From Glutinoglossum americanum (Eukaryota > Ascomycota > Geoglossomycetes > Geoglossales > Geoglossaceae), in assembly GCA_020080175.1 (NCBI GenBank), contig JAGHQL010000090.1, forward strand, positions 39,612-103,611: DNA of 64,000 nucleotides. Reading direction: 5' to 3'. The notes under the pieces were generated by a model that was given only the letters and a program-made list of their open reading frames with translations, was not told the origin of the DNA and ran no database searches. Below, one piece after another: positions 1 through 13,300 of the stretch. The position numbers and the translations under genes are program-made. Positions within the stretch are counted from its first letter, which is position 1. Each line of letters starts with the position of its first letter.

Positions 1-2
1 TA

Positions 3-2150
3 GACGTCGGAGTCGCTTCACCATTAAAAACTTACAAATTGAAAGCAAAAACACCGGAATGGGACCTTTCCAGCAGCACATCATCTTTAGCTACTTTCAT
101 AACTGCTCCCGAGTCCCCTATCCAGCCATGGTCACCCAACCAAGAATATTGGCCAAACAAAAGCCCCATAACCCCTTACTTTACGTCACTAGATATGTTA
201 GGCGACGGCTCCCCTACTGTGAGCACATCTAGTGGCGCAACTGACCGTATAGTGCCACCGAGTGAGGCAGACGACACAATTGTCACCACCGCATTAGCTG
301 ATAGTCCTGCATCGGTCCTAACCGAGAAAGCCGGAGGAGAATACATGACAGCAAAAGCACAAGTGGGTAACACCGAACTGTCCACTGAATTCCTGCTTCG
401 CTTAGTGTCTGAATTGCCCCCTGAGAGCTATGAGGATATTTATCAGAAGTATCCGGCTGAGATCGAATCATTGCTGCAGTTGCGGCGAGCATCCCAGTCG
501 CCTAGAGTTGACACAAGTTCCTCTAGCAGGACAGATGCCTCTGAGGGATATCTTGCGGACTCCGGATATGAAGCAGTCTTGGCAGATGCCCGTCGCGGGA
601 GGAGGAGAGCCGTGAGCCCACAACGGGGGCAACAGGGCAACGACCACGAACAAACACGACTGCTTGAAAATTGGCTGGAACCTTCAGGCCAAATAATAGG
701 AGTATCCAAGACAGAGACTGGGGGACATAGACAAGGGGCCGGGGTTGTCGACCACGAACAGGATGATGAACGGGACCGCGACCAGGTTCACGAACAGGAT
801 CGGTATATTGGCAGATCCGAACAGGCCGGTATTCTCGAGACTTCAACTATCAACTGTCCATTCAACGCAAACAGCCTCAATCGAAGCCGGGGCAGAGAAC
901 CCACGAACAGCATCAGTACGATCATAAGTGATCCGGCTATTATCGCTCAAGGTCAAATTGTAAACAATTCAAGAGGGAGAGGGAAACCTACTAAGAGAGC
1001 ACAAAGGAAGAAATATAACCGCCCTGGAGCAATTGATAGACACACCCCAGCCCAAAGCCCGCAGGAGACCAATTCTGAGCAAGCCTTCTTCGCTGATTTC
1101 CCGCAACTGGTCTCGGATTTCAGCCATGATGAGCTGGCTGCAAAGGCGTATTTTGCGGCTCAAGCCAGTCCTGTACCGCCTGCCATATCGGTCTATCGTC
1201 GTTCAGCGTTAGGCACGCCACACATTCAGCTTCACCCAGAGGTGCCAATGGCGGACCCGTATAACAAAAAGTCAGCGAGCCTACATGGAGGTCCTGCCTA
1301 TTACAATCTAGCACATTTTCCGCCCGTTCAACCAACCGCTTGTTTCCCCAACTTAGCGATCCAGAATAATAGTGTTGCAAGTCCCACAATTCAACCAGCT
1401 CGGCCCGACAACCCACCACCCACCAATTGGATAGATTACCATGGCAAAACACACTCTCGTAAGTCTACATACCCTCAATGTGCATGAGTGGGAAACAAGA
1501 TGATATTTATCCCCAAGTCCAAGAAAGCTTTACCACCAGACCAGGCTGACCAAGCCTCCCCAGCACGACACATGCACGTTCAGCATTCACTCCCACAAGC
1601 TCATGCTCGCCAAACGCCCACGGACAACCTCAGGTCACCGGAACGAAGTCCATCTAGAGGCGATCGGGTACTAGGGCGAAGTGTGATATCGCCGTCACGG
1701 ATGTCGTTAGGTCTATCCGATGCATCTAAGCAACGCGAAAGAGCTCTACTAGCTCCTTGGGTTGATCAGGATTCAGAGCTGCCTGAGTCACAAAATCGGA
1801 TGGCAGAGGGGGACAAATTGCTGAAGATAGAGATTACTAAACCGCATAAAGACAAACCGCATATAGCGAAGTTTGGAGCAATGACTCAGGAAGAAGGTCC
1901 GTTGGCAAATGAGGGGATAGCAAGCTCGTCCGCAGAGAGCGCTAACCTCAATCCTTTGGGAGTGGGCTTGGACCAGTGGAACACCCAACTAGAAAAGCCT
2001 GAAGCGATCGAGGGCACTCTCCCTACGACAGGTGGGACTATTATAGGGTTTCTGCCGTGCAGAAAGTGCGAAGTAACCTCCGCGATTGAAGACTTCATCC
2101 TAAAATGCCCAAAGTGCGATCCTGACTTTCAGCATAAATATGATCTGTAG
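3..2150 (+). CDS. Unidentified protein, 5'-truncated by the window edge
   Basis: The frame is open from base 3 with no in-frame start before it, so the gene begins left of the window. It is rich in Ser, Pro, Gln and Asn and looks largely disordered, with a charged His/Glu/Asp/Arg stretch near 745-810. A TGA at 1485-1487 interrupts the frame. A GTAAGT donor at 1459 with an AG at 1527 gives a 69-nt intron that removes this stop and keeps the frame, so exons 3..1458 and 1528..2150 are the likely model. A 30-nt excision would also keep the frame but is too short to be credible. The C-terminus (about 2057-2118) has C-x2-C-x12-C-x2-C, which resembles a zinc ribbon. I do not recognise the family. 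A pseudogene with one stop is the alternative. Confidence 0.5.
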
Positions 2151-2946
2151 TCGTGATGGCTAGGCAAGGTGTTTGCGCTTACTGAATCATTCCATTAGCC
2201 TTTTGTATATTAGTTTAATTCGGGCTATCCGAATTTACTTAGAGTTCTCATTAGCTGTCATTCGTTGAGTTGGGAGTGTCATGGGCGATATTCTATTGCG
2301 GTCTGGATCGGTTCACATTTGGGTGGTAGATTCGATGAAGGTCGGAAAAGCGAAACAAAATGAAAAATCTGTATTTCCCAAAAGAAGCTTTCGGGCTAGC
2401 TAGTATGGTGGATCTTGATTAGAACAGTATATAAAGAGAGCTAGACATGAGAGATATCGGATGTAGGCACACTTGGAGTCACACCCTTTGAGAAGTTCTG
2501 TTAAGAGTTAAGGGCATGAACTATGAAGGTCCGGCTTTGCTGTAGCAACGAAATCCCGGTACTAACCAAGACATTCAATCAATAGATGACCAATGTAGAG
2601 GCAGCTCAGTCCCTAGCTGGATCCATCGCAAGACGCGAAGTTGAGCCAGCTAGTCCGGTAGTCCGTTAATGCACCAGTGAAGATAGGGACGACTGAGTGG
2701 GAAGTTGCAACCAGTGATACCCCTCCATAGATATGAGAGAGGTAATTCGACCCCCTCCTCCATATCATGGATGGTCTCAGCATGTGTCAACATAAAATTA
2801 GTTGGGGGAGTAAAATTTACCTTCGGGTCACCTGACCAAGAAGATCTTAGTCAAATCAACATCGTGGCTGCCTTGCACCTCTAACCTCGCCTTCATTTCA
2901 CCCTTGAAGGAACAGACAGTTGGCTCAATCTACTCTCAACGCAATC
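2151..2946. other. Intergenic region, no gene seen
   Basis: This holds the 3' flank of the first gene and the promoter and leader of the zinc-finger gene. Stop codons are dense in all frames and I see no RNA gene or repeat. Confidence 0.6.
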
Positions 2947-4659
2947 ATGGGCAAAAAAAAGCGTGGCCATCCGGATGCAGAAGAGATCCTCGCTCGACCG
3001 TGGTGTTACTACTGCGAGCGTGACTTTGATGATCTGAAAATCCTTATCTCTCATCAAAAGGCTAAGCATTTCAAATGCGAACGATGTGGGAGAAGACTTA
3101 ATACAGCAGGAGGTGAGTAACCATCGTGTGTTCTCAGTTCCAAGTCTCGCATTGCGCAATTATATGCCTGCTTTTCTGTTACTGAGATACTTACCATTCT
3201 AACTATCCTAATAGGGCTGTCTGTTCATATGAATCAAGTCCATAAGGAAACCCTCACGACGGTTGAAAATGCACTCCCAAATCGCGCTAACCTAGATGTC
3301 GAGATTTTTGGTATGGAGGGCATCCCTGAGGAGGTACTAGCGATGCACAACCAACGTGTCCTTAGCCAACTACAGCTTGCTGAAGCGCAGCGGAGAGCTG
3401 CAACTGGGAATCCCGCCCCAGGCAGCGGGGCCGGTGCTCCCAAGAAACCGAAATTCGAATCGCCTGAAGAATTGAAGAAACGGCTGGCAGAACACAAAGC
3501 CAGAATGGCTGCCCAGCCCACCACAGGTGGAAGCAGCGGAGATGTAACACCCCTTGGAAGCCAAAGCCCAGCGACAGGACCAAATCCGAGCGTTTTTGTA
3601 AGTACCGTATTCGATTCTAGAGCTCTTGGCGCTCTTCAAATCTCATAATCTTACTAACTTTATCCCCAGCAACAAGCTGGTTCTCCGGTCTACCCTCCTC
3701 AGCAGCAGCCAGCATATGGCGCTCCACAAAGCAACGCGAGTTTCCCGCCATACTCACCTCCATTTGGCCAGCCTCAAGCTCAATTTCCAATGCAACAATC
3801 ACCATATCCTCTAGCTCAGCAAGGGTTTAATCCTGGCGGTCCAGCATACCCTCCAGGCCATCAATATTCACAGCAGCAACAGTACCCTCAACCCACTGGC
3901 CAGTCCTTTCCGTATACTGGCCAACCAGGTCCTTCTCGACATTTTGGGGCGGTCTCTCCGCCCCTCCCATTCCAGCAAAGTCACCAGCCGCCGCCACAAA
4001 CCCACACGCCACCTCAACCCGCATCTTTACCACAAAGACCTGGAAGCCTTCCAGCACCCCCAAGTCTCCCGCAGCGACCGGCTTTTGGTGCTCCTCCAGT
4101 CAACGCATTTCAAATGCGGGAATTGCACCAGACTCCTAATCATGCAGCTCAACCAGGCTATGGAAGCGGTTCGAGCGCAGGTCCAGTAACTTATCCTGGC
4201 CAAGGATCTCCGAGTCTGCTTCCTCAAGGCGGATGGGGTCCAGTACAGAACGGAAATGGTTCATGGTCTAACTCAGGAGCACAGAGTCCAGCGACACCTG
4301 CCGTTGCCAATGCGACGAATGCGCAGGGAAATGCATCTGTTGAGTCTCCTGTCCCTCTTTCTGCCAATGCAAGCTCCGTGGACGAACTCATCTCAGGTGC
4401 GGCGAGAGCAGCAGACAGCGCTAAATCCAAAACTGCTGACCACCCTGGGGAAAAAAAGATCAAGAAAGAGAAAGATAAAGATAAAGCGACAAAGTTGGTG
4501 TATTCTGATAACGAGGTCAGTCCTGAAGAGAAGATGGCTGGGTTGCCAAGGTATGCATTCGCTCCGAAAGATACAACAAAGCTTGCGGTTGCAGATGTCA
4601 ATCCTGCGGTAACCGGTGCGGCTTCCGGCCCTCATGGTGCCTCGGATATTCATGATTGA
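2947..4659 (+). CDS. ZNF207: BuGZ/ZNF207-like C2H2 zinc finger protein
   Basis: Exons are 2947..3112, 3215..3597 and 3670..4659, giving 512 aa. Introns of 102 and 72 nt have GTGAGT/GTAAGT donors and CTAAC-type branch sites. The N-terminus (residues 1-75) carries two adjacent C2H2 fingers beginning [12 protein letters not shown] and [13 protein letters not shown], then the QVHKETL and FGMEGIPEE blocks. This matches the diagnostic N-terminus of animal BuGZ/ZNF207. The rest is Pro/Gln-rich and disordered, with a Lys-rich patch near 4450-4490 and a short motif [13 protein letters not shown] close to the end. In animals BuGZ binds microtubules and Bub3 and also influences splicing. I did not find a convincing Bub3-binding GLEBS motif, so the spindle role here is inference. 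The first ATG is used; upstream codons in frame lack an ATG. Confidence 0.88.
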
Positions 4660-5590
4660 AAGCCTCGAGAATGTGGCGTTCCGTGTGTTTGCGACTCCGC
4701 CAAGTTTGTCATACATTTCCGACATTTTAAGAAATGTCAGTTGGACTGAAGCCTCCGCCAGAAGCACTCGCGCCTTCGCCAGCCGACTTCTTGTTTTCCT
4801 GTTTCCCCGAAGCCTTCAACCGCTCGATCGCTCGATTTCGCAGATACCCTGCAGAAACAAGTGCTGATGCAGCTAAGTCCTATTGGCTTTCTCACACATG
4901 TTATCTAAGCTTTCTTTACATTGATGTTCCGCAGTTGCATGAGCTCTGCTCGTCAGAGCCTAGGCATATGGCGCAGGGTCACCGTTGTAGAAGAAATTTC
5001 GGTGAGTGCGTTAGCTGGCTTGATCTGATGGAAATGGGAGATCACTGATGGTTTCTGTGGGGGAAAGAACGCCTGGATTTCCGCAGGAATCCCATCACTT
5101 GGGTCACTGGCGTAGCTTCTTCAAGCCTGTATGCTACCCACGCCCGTAAGTCTAAAATGGTTGGTCGTTTCGATATTTATTGTTTTTTTTTTTTGCTCTT
5201 TATGCTTTTCAATCGCAGTAGCATAGTTGAAAACGTCAACCAACCAAATGACTGGAAGAATATCGTATGTAAGTAAATTCCGACTGCTAGATAACGCATG
5301 ACATATTGGCTTGGATACCCAGCAAAATAATGGCTTCTAATAGACGGCAATGAAAGCTACTCGTTCCCTACTCCACTGTTTTTAGCTGGCCCTGTCAGAC
5401 ATTAATGCAGCCGTGCGTAGCTATTTCGTGGTCGTTTGAGCCTCAACATTTTGCCGAGTTCCACTCCAGAAATAAGCTCACACGATCAGAATTTTGCTTT
5501 TGAACGGCTGTCAAGATTACACTAATCATCGCTCTAATAAATCCTAAAACAACACGTACCTCCTACCCCACCTTAAATAAAACCATCACA
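4660..5590. other. Intergenic region
   Basis: This contains the 3' flank of the zinc-finger gene and the promoter of the Y14 gene. A 104-codon ATG frame at 4734-5048 has no recognisable motif and lies where a 3' UTR is expected, so I do not call it. Confidence 0.5.
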
Positions 5591-6175
5591 ATGGCCGATG
5601 TCGAAATGGAACTTGACCAGCCTATTGCTGCTGATTTCCCGCTCAAATCCAATAGCAATGATACTCGTACGGAGACTGGTGCTGTTGCTGTTCGCTCGAT
5701 CGAGGGCTGGATCATCATCGTCACAAACGTACATGAGGAGGCCAGCGAGGAGGATTTAAACGAACTTTTTGGGGAATACGGAGAGATAAAGAATCTCCAT
5801 TTGAACCTAGATCGCAGAACTGGCTATGTGAAGGTACGTGCAACCACACCACATTTAATTCGACCCCGATCTTCACGCCCTTGTGCTGTAGCGATAAAGT
5901 GCTGATCTAGGGCCTTCTACTCAATTTAGGGTTACGCACTTATCGAATACCCTACCCTCTCTGAAGCCCGCGCCGCTATCAATGGAGCAAATAACACTAA
6001 GCTCCTTGACCAGACCATCACTGTAGACTTTGCCTTTGTACGGCCGCCTCCGGGCAGCGCGGGAAAGGGTGGCAGGGGGGGTAGAGGGGGCGCAAGAGGT
6101 GGCAGAGGTAGAAGTAGAAGCCCAGGAATAAAGGCCAATGATGAGAGAGGAGATGGGAGATTCGACGATGCTTGA
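5591..6175 (+). CDS. RBM8A: Y14/RBM8A-type RNA-binding protein of the exon junction complex
   Basis: Exons 5591..5833 and 5930..6175 encode 162 aa; the 96-nt intron interrupts the RRM in phase 0. The single RRM starts at about residue 35 with the family signature [19 protein letters not shown], followed by [18 protein letters not shown] and GYALIEY. The tail is Gly/Arg-rich and contains the RSRSPG motif, as in Y14, whose C-terminal RS serines are phosphorylated in animals. In other eukaryotes Y14 pairs with Mago in the nucleus and marks spliced exon junctions, affecting mRNA export and decay. Length is normal for the family. No Mago gene is visible in this window. The exon junction complex is absent from baker's yeast, so this helps place the organism. 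Confidence 0.93.
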
Positions 6176-9100
6176 GAAGGCAGAACAAGGTGCGATTCTG
6201 GCACAACTGTCTTTACGGTTGCAGTGATGAAGGGACGGCTTAATCGGGGAGGAACCTGGCCGGCGCGTTCCTTCCTCAGGACACGCCGGCACTTGTCGAA
6301 TAACTCTTTGCGTGGGTTCCACTCAGTGAGACATTGTAGCCTCCGAGCTTAAAGCTAACTTGGTTATGAGTACAGGGCCGTCGAAAACAACCAAGTTCCA
6401 CGAAGGCGCTGAGTGGCTTTTGCACATTGCTTTCTAAATAGAATACAATATTTGCAATGAAGAGGGATCTCATTGTTCATCTACAGAATCGAGCTCGGTG
6501 AACAAAAAGCTGCGGGGCTTCAGGAATATTGGGGTTTTCAGCACTAAAAAGAAATAATCAACCGATTTTATGAAGCTCACCTCAACTGTTTCCATATCTT
6601 CCTCTGCGCCCCAGATCTCCATCTGGGGTACATTCTAACACCTTTTGCTCCATTCCCGACGGCACATAGCAGACTAGGCGCGCAATCACGACCAGGCCGG
6701 TTTGAAACGCTCGTTTCTCGGGAACTTCCTAGGTTAGCGATCGAGTCTGTGCGTGAAAGTTTATCTCTAAATGCTTATGGGGTGTCGATTAGTCTACCCC
6801 ATGATACGGCCAATTCAGTCTCGTTGTGTGTGACCCCGTCCTTGCCCTGACACAACTTGCAAGACTCCAGTCGTTTACACCCCCAAAAATGCCTGCCGCC
6901 TCCGCATGTTTCGCATTTCTACTACGATTCCACCTACTTCATGGCAATTCCACATGAGGATAAACCGCCGACACTTGCCTCCAAATTTTCCACAGGTAAG
7001 CATCATCCGTTCTAACTACTCGGGCATCTTGAAGCTGACCATAGTCCAGCAGATCGAGGTTATTGTGTTGGGTTAACCGTAGATATTCTTCCGAAGCCTG
7101 AGTTCTGATCATCTTGTAAACTCAAAATCGTATTTCTGCAGCTGTCTTCGCCACCACACTTCAGCTCTTTGTCTAAATCTTGAGTTGTATGTTGGTTCTA
7201 AGGGCAAATGGTATCGGGTTTAAGATCACTACAAAGGCTATGCAAACACCAACGGTTGTCTCGCAGTGTTGGTATGGAGGATTAGAGTTGGCTCGTGAGC
7301 AGGCGCAATGCTATTCAGCCCAAACGCTCAAGCTGCTCATGAAGGCATTGGAGACCTTCATATTTCTAATACCGACATTAGCTCACCCTGACAAACAGAC
7401 GCCAAAGCTCTCGAAAACCCATGACGTTGAATGATCGACCTTCGCCGAAATAATCCTCTAGTTGATAATTGGTCGTTGATCGTTATTTCTGTCATCTGCA
7501 ATTGCGGGGGAGCCCGACGGGGCCTTCAGCTGGAATCACTATCTGCCTGGGTCTAAAGGATTTTTCTTGGAGATATTTCAGGACCCGACTTTTAACCTGC
7601 CGAATCCGTCTCTGCCAGCAGCATGTAGTGCGGTTGATATCCCTTTATCTTGCCACGAAACTATTTCCTTTTTTTTTGGTGCCCAATGGTAAAATGTTCA
7701 CGATAGTGGTTGCCTACTTTGGGCATGGGTCTATCACAGGGCATCTATCGAAATCTTAATGGAATCCCGCGTACGATACCCCGTGCTGAATATGCAGAGA
7801 ACGGGCCGCAGTTTCGGCCTAAGCGGTGAGGATCTGAGCAGCAAAGGCATCGTGGCAAAGGGCTTTCAACGATTCTGTGGCTCGAGCCATGCAAAGTGGG
7901 AAGTTAGAAAAAACAAAGGAAAGATGACTAATTACTCTAACCCGAAAAGGTCCTCGGGATGCCAGGATGGAATCGATTTTGAGGCGCGGACGTCTTGGGG
8001 GCCGTATTGGGGACCGTCCTTGGTCATCCATGCAGCTAAGGAACCGCGAGAGCTAGCCAGATTCCCTACCAATTAATCGCCGCTGCCGAATCCTACCAAT
8101 CGACCGGTTAAAGGGTGTCGTCCCATGTCCCCTATGAGCAGGCGGTGATTCCGGCCGAGAATGCGCCCCAAGATTTATGGTACAGTGTCAACCGTCTTTG
8201 CCTAGCCAGGAATCCTTCGGGCTCGCTTGTGCCTGACAGGGCGGCTGAGCGCGCTTGGAGCTGCAAGCCACTGAGAACACAACAATAGGCGCCGCCGATC
8301 GCTGAAAACCTGGCTTGGAAAGACTAAACCACCTCCCGAGGGGACATGGCGCAATTTCTGACCACGCGGACGATTTCGATTGCCTTTCTCACGCCTTATC
8401 GACTATCTCACTACGCACAGAGTATGATATGTACCATTCTCCCGCATCGCAGACTGCGACTTCAAGATTCCAAAAATTGACACCCGAGACACGGGACGAT
8501 CTCGCTAACCCGGCCCGGCTTCAAAAATGGGTTTCCTCGTAGCTTGTGAAATAAAAGCAAGTAGGATCAAATATGACCGCAAGCCAGTTGCCTTACGCGG
8601 TTGCCACGGGATGGCTTTCCCTTGCAAATTGGATGCGGTCAACGCGACCGCTTGCCATGAGTATTCAAAATGGTACGTCACTGAGGCGGAGACGAGTCTA
8701 CCCCGACGACTCCAAGGCGCAGCTTCCATTGTACTGGGGTCGGTCTCCTGCCTATACTCGCAGTATGAGTCGAAACCCATCCTTGATTCCTAAGCACTAG
8801 ATAGGTCATGTTGCTTGTGCCTCGAGTATCAGTCATCTACCATCCTCCTTCTGGCGGAGGGCATAAACGAAGACGAAGCCTACGATGCAGCCTCGCCGCA
8901 GCGACAATTCCTACGAATGTTTCCGATCCTTGAACAGGGGGGTCAGGTGATGGAAACTCTCCACAAGACCATGGCGTATGAGCGTGGTTTCAAAAAGCTT
9001 GAGGCTATGGCTGTCCCTGGGGGCTATCAGTGAAGCAAGTAAAATACCGGTAAAGGTCCCAGGTTGAACCCCAAGGATGATCGGTGGGGCCGGCAGGTGG

Positions 9101-10548
9101 TCCAGAGTTGGTTTACTGCAGAAGAGACGAAAAAGCGGTAAGGGATGCCTTGCTATCGTGTATTTCTAATCGGTAGAGCTGCTAGAAGCAGACGCACACA
9201 CCAATACCTGTCCAGAGAGAGTGACGTGCGTTAGGGCTTTGCCACTGGGGTGCTTATCAATAGAAGACCAGCCAAGAACAACCAAGCATCCCAATAACCC
9301 AACCCAAAAAACATAGCCGCTGTGGCGGAGGACAAGAAGCTATTTGATTGGGGGCCAAAATAGTGCTGAGCGACGAAAGTAGGTTTGAATCGCAAGAAAG
9401 ACTATTCGCGCCTGTGGTCTCTCGTTGGGAAAAAGCGCAAGCGCAAGCGGGCGCGGATTCATGCGTACGACTTGAACCAATAGCTAAATCTATCTGCACG
9501 GCCGTAGATTAACTGTGCCGTAGGGTAGCATATTTTGAGCGCAATATTGAATGCACGCTGAAGACAGGCGACAAATGAGAAGGACGTCGAATGCAGCTGG
9601 AGACTGGGGATCCAGCAGACATCGCTCCAAAAAAATAAAATAAAATAAAAACCGACGCTGAGCTTCGTAATTTGGTGCGCCAGAAGATTTCAGCTTCCAT
9701 ATTGACCATCCTTGGGCGTGGGAACAATAGCCAGATAGAAACCGATTCCCAGAGGATGGGAACGGGAGGTGTCGCAGGCCTATTTTGGCAGGTGGCTGTT
9801 CGGTACCGAGATGGATGTACTCCTAAACCGTTCCCTACCCTCTACGTTCTGATGCTTCTGCTACATGAAATTCCCTGATCCCCTGCGTCTCGGACTCCCC
9901 CGCCATCAGACGCACACGTACACACTTACATGCATATCGCCCCAGTTTCCAGAGTCAATTTTAGGCGTAGCTGCATGCATGGCTTAAACCCGGTCCCATG
10001 TCCCTTCCCAAGCTAACGGGCCCCCCCTCCCTCCCTTGCCATCGTTATTGACCGTCGCGGCGCTTAGTTACTTACACCAGGACTTAGTACCTAGGATGGC
10101 ACGGCCCTGCAACACCGCCCTTTTTTCAGACGTTTGATCGAGCATTACGTCCTTTGGGGGTTATTTGTCATTTTACTGGAGGAAAAGAGAAGAAGGTCGT
10201 TCTCTCTTTAGTGGCTTTCTAGGACCAGGTACTAATCCTTGGAACGGCATGGTGGATATATAGTGTCAACTGTCGAAGGATGCTTATTTACCACAGTCTG
10301 CCCCTCCATCATATCGACTAGCTCTACTAGCCATATGTTACCTCTCAGTTTCCCTTTTTAACGTACCACAAGCTCTGCATTGGCGCTCCCGCTTTGATAC
10401 CCTCTACGTTTCTCTCTAGTCGCCTTTCCTTCGATACTTAGTCTATCATCTTCTCCTCTCTAAGACAGCTACAGCTGTCCAGTTGTACCCAGCAGTCCTG
10501 GCTCGTTCGCAACCACCCTCAACATCACCGTTTCAGTCAAAAGCACCA
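6176..10548. other. Long intergenic region (4.4 kb), no convincing gene
   Basis: Only short frames occur (maximum about 105 codons), on both strands, without recognisable domains or linked splice sites. A 72-codon frame at 8815-9033 has protein-like composition but no match I know. The last 250 bases before the Myb gene are pyrimidine-rich, as in many fungal promoters. An A-rich (AAAAT)n tract lies near 9630-9652. Confidence 0.55.
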
Positions 10549-11653
10549 ATGGTTGAAACTCTCTACCCAACCCAAATGTCGAGGATGAGCCAGTTCTCCG
10601 ACCAAGACTGGATTCCTCAAAGTGCAGTAAGAACTCCCGACGCATGTATTTTGAGACCCCAAAACCGCACCCAACTCTCATCCCGAGCCATTCCCACGAA
10701 CTTTTGCAAATTTGAAACTGACCATCACTAACAGACATCACTAAACTCACTGGGCTATTCTTTTGACGCTTCATTTCTATCTCCGCCAACTTCATCCTTA
10801 TTGCCTGGGGACTCTCCCATAATTCACGCAAGGACGCCGTACACAAGACATAGCAACAGCTATAACACCGTCGAGAACTTAGATTACTCGAGCAATGCCC
10901 TGCGAATCGTCAAACAGGAGGGTGTTGAAGATCTGACTTACTCCAGCCATCCACAAATTACAAGATCACCGACTCCTTATTACGGTAGCTTCGGCGTCTC
11001 CGAGGTTAACACGTCATCGTCTAAGAGAAGTGGCCTGGTCCCCATTGCACCGAATCCAGAGGGCCTAGTCCGGATGAATCGCAAACACGGCCGCGATGAC
11101 TCTTCTATCAACCTTGCTCAACAGAAACGGCGAAGAGTAGCATCCAACGTAAATACCTCGGGAGCAGTCGAGCTGACAGAGGAAGAGCGCCTTCTTCTCA
11201 GATTCAAAGACGAAGAGAATCTACCCTGGAAAGACATCGCCCTGAAATTCCAGACGGAAACTGGCCGGACTTTCCAAGTCCCTGCGCTCCAGATGCGCTA
11301 CAAGCGCCTGCGCGAGAAGCTCCGGGTCTGGTCTGATGCAGATGTACGTGAGAGACTGCCTTCCAATCCGGTCACCCCAAGCTAACCGTTTTCCGTGCTG
11401 GCAGATCGATGCGCTAGAAAAAGCGCGCGAATACTGGGAGCGCTGCAAATGGGAGATAATCGCCACAAAGATGCACACCGATTTCGGTGTTGCGGAGAAG
11501 TGGCCAGCCAAATCATGCTATCGCAAGTGGACCGAGCTACACCCAGGACTGGACGTTCCTAAGGAGCACGGGGTGCCTTCTGGCACGACTGAGAAGGGGT
11601 GGTACGAGTCACCGGGCCGAGAGTCTCCCGAATTCGTCGTTTCATCCGCATGA
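10549..11653 (+). CDS. Two-repeat SANT/Myb-like DNA-binding protein (Myb-like 1)
   Basis: Exons 10549..10626, 10735..11343 and 11405..11653 give 311 aa with phase-0 introns of 108 and 61 nt. The first 150 residues are Ser/Pro-rich and disordered. A basic stretch KRRR (near 11130) precedes the first SANT-like repeat, LTEEERLLLRFKDEENLPWK. The second repeat runs WSDADIDALEKAREYWERCK and KWEIIATKM, ending in KSCYRKWTELHP. The second intron splits the two repeats. The layout (first repeat, then an AL-x-A-x-x-Y-x-x-x-KW-x-IA repeat, then a short tail) is shared with three other genes in the window. It is likely a nuclear DNA-binding regulator; the target is unknown. The first in-frame ATG is used. 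Confidence 0.85.
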
Positions 11654-13238
11654 TTTCTTACCTTCAGTGTATTCTCGTCCCTCTCTCTCTAACTTTGCAT
11701 AGGATGGCGGGTGAAACTAGGGGAGGGCATTGGGCGGCTCCTATCTCTCTGGTTTTCTATTCTAGCTTTCGGCGTTTCATGGTTGTACATCTGGCGACGG
11801 CAAGACTCGTTTCTTGCTTTCTAGTTCGGGAGGTTGCTCACTCCTTTTCAGAAATTTCGTACAGTTGAACTGGCGGCACACAATCTCTTCCTTGAAAAAA
11901 AAACATTTGAAACGCGTAATAATCACCTTTCCCCTTTCCTATAATCCTGGATTTATATAGTATCACCCTATCGCACTTTTCCTTTCGGCAGTACTTGCGG
12001 GTGTTCATCAATTTCCCTCGGACTATCGGCTTTACCTTAGAATAACCATTCGTTACCGCGCAAGCCCATTCATTGCTTTCACCCGCTTTTTGCCCAATGT
12101 GCTTTTCTCCCCCCACATTCCAGCCCGCATGACCTCTGCACGATAGCTCCCTAACTCGACTTATAGAGCAGCATGGATTTCCTTCTTCGGCCCTTCTACG
12201 TCCCTCCTTTGTTCTGACTATTTCGGTAAGCGAATGACAGACTACTGGGGGACCCTCCTGAGGGACAATTGATTGATGTATCGTAGAATAAATAGGAAAG
12301 AAGGCGGGGATACGGTATCTGGCGGCTCGAGAAAAACTTGATGTTCTGAAGAGAGAGAAAAAAGAAAGCTCAGACGAACCTTAAGAATGAAGACTATACA
12401 CTTCGGATAAAAGAGTCGATATGAAACCGAGACGCGAAACTCTACGAATACGTTCATACTTACCCTTGATTGAAAACCAGGTTTCGCGTCCGTCACGGCA
12501 GAACTTTGGGAAAATGCCAAAGATAATGGCCGAGCTATGAGCCGTGCGTTACTCGGTCGAAGAGTTCTTTTTTTTCGCCAGCGGGTCCTTTAGGCTGTTG
12601 CCAGACTTATCCTCGACACTAAAATCTCATCCCTCTATAGCTTGACATGAAAGAGCGCCTATTACATCGAAATGCAAAAATAAGTTGTCAGGCTTTCCAT
12701 TTATTCTCTCCCTTCCCACCACCCCACACCACACACCTTCTTTCTCACCTTATCATACCACCCGCAAATATCCCAAGCAGGCGGCAAAACCGGTGACCGA
12801 TATTATATACTATACTCAGAGAAGGTAACCCTAAAAAAACGAACGAAAGAAAAAAATTTCCTTTCTCGAGAAGAAAATAGAAGTCGGAGGGTCGAGCAAA
12901 CAAATCACCGACCTCCGAGTTCCCGGGATGTCGTTCCTGCGCCAGACCCAAGCCCGCACCACGCGCCGTACCACGGGGCTCCACCTCAAGGCAGCTCCCC
13001 CGCACAGCCCTGCACAAGCCCATTACATACAGCTACCTTCCTCCGGGGACAGCTGTGCCGCCACTACGAAGCCTCCGATGTACCCAAGCCCCCCGCGCGC
13101 CGCCGCCGCCCCCGTCAAACTTGCGTCCCACCACTTTCCCCATCCTGGCAGCCCCCAGGAAATCCCATCATCTACACCCCTGCGGCGATGACCGGCGGGA
13201 ACACCGCGAGAGAAAAAAAAAAGCAATTAGAAAAAAGG

Positions 13239-13300
13239 CACACGCACGCACGCACGCACGCACGCACGTATATAATATATATGTGTATATATATATATAT
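13239..13300. repeat. (CACG)n followed by (TA)n microsatellite
   Basis: About seven CACG units (13239-13268) run into an AT-only tract of mostly TA dinucleotides (13269-13300). The alternating purine-pyrimidine composition could adopt Z-DNA or cruciform forms; that is inference. Confidence 0.85.

Noticed and set aside
4734-5048. 104-codon ATG frame downstream of the zinc-finger gene
   Set aside because: No motif, and located in the expected 3' UTR.
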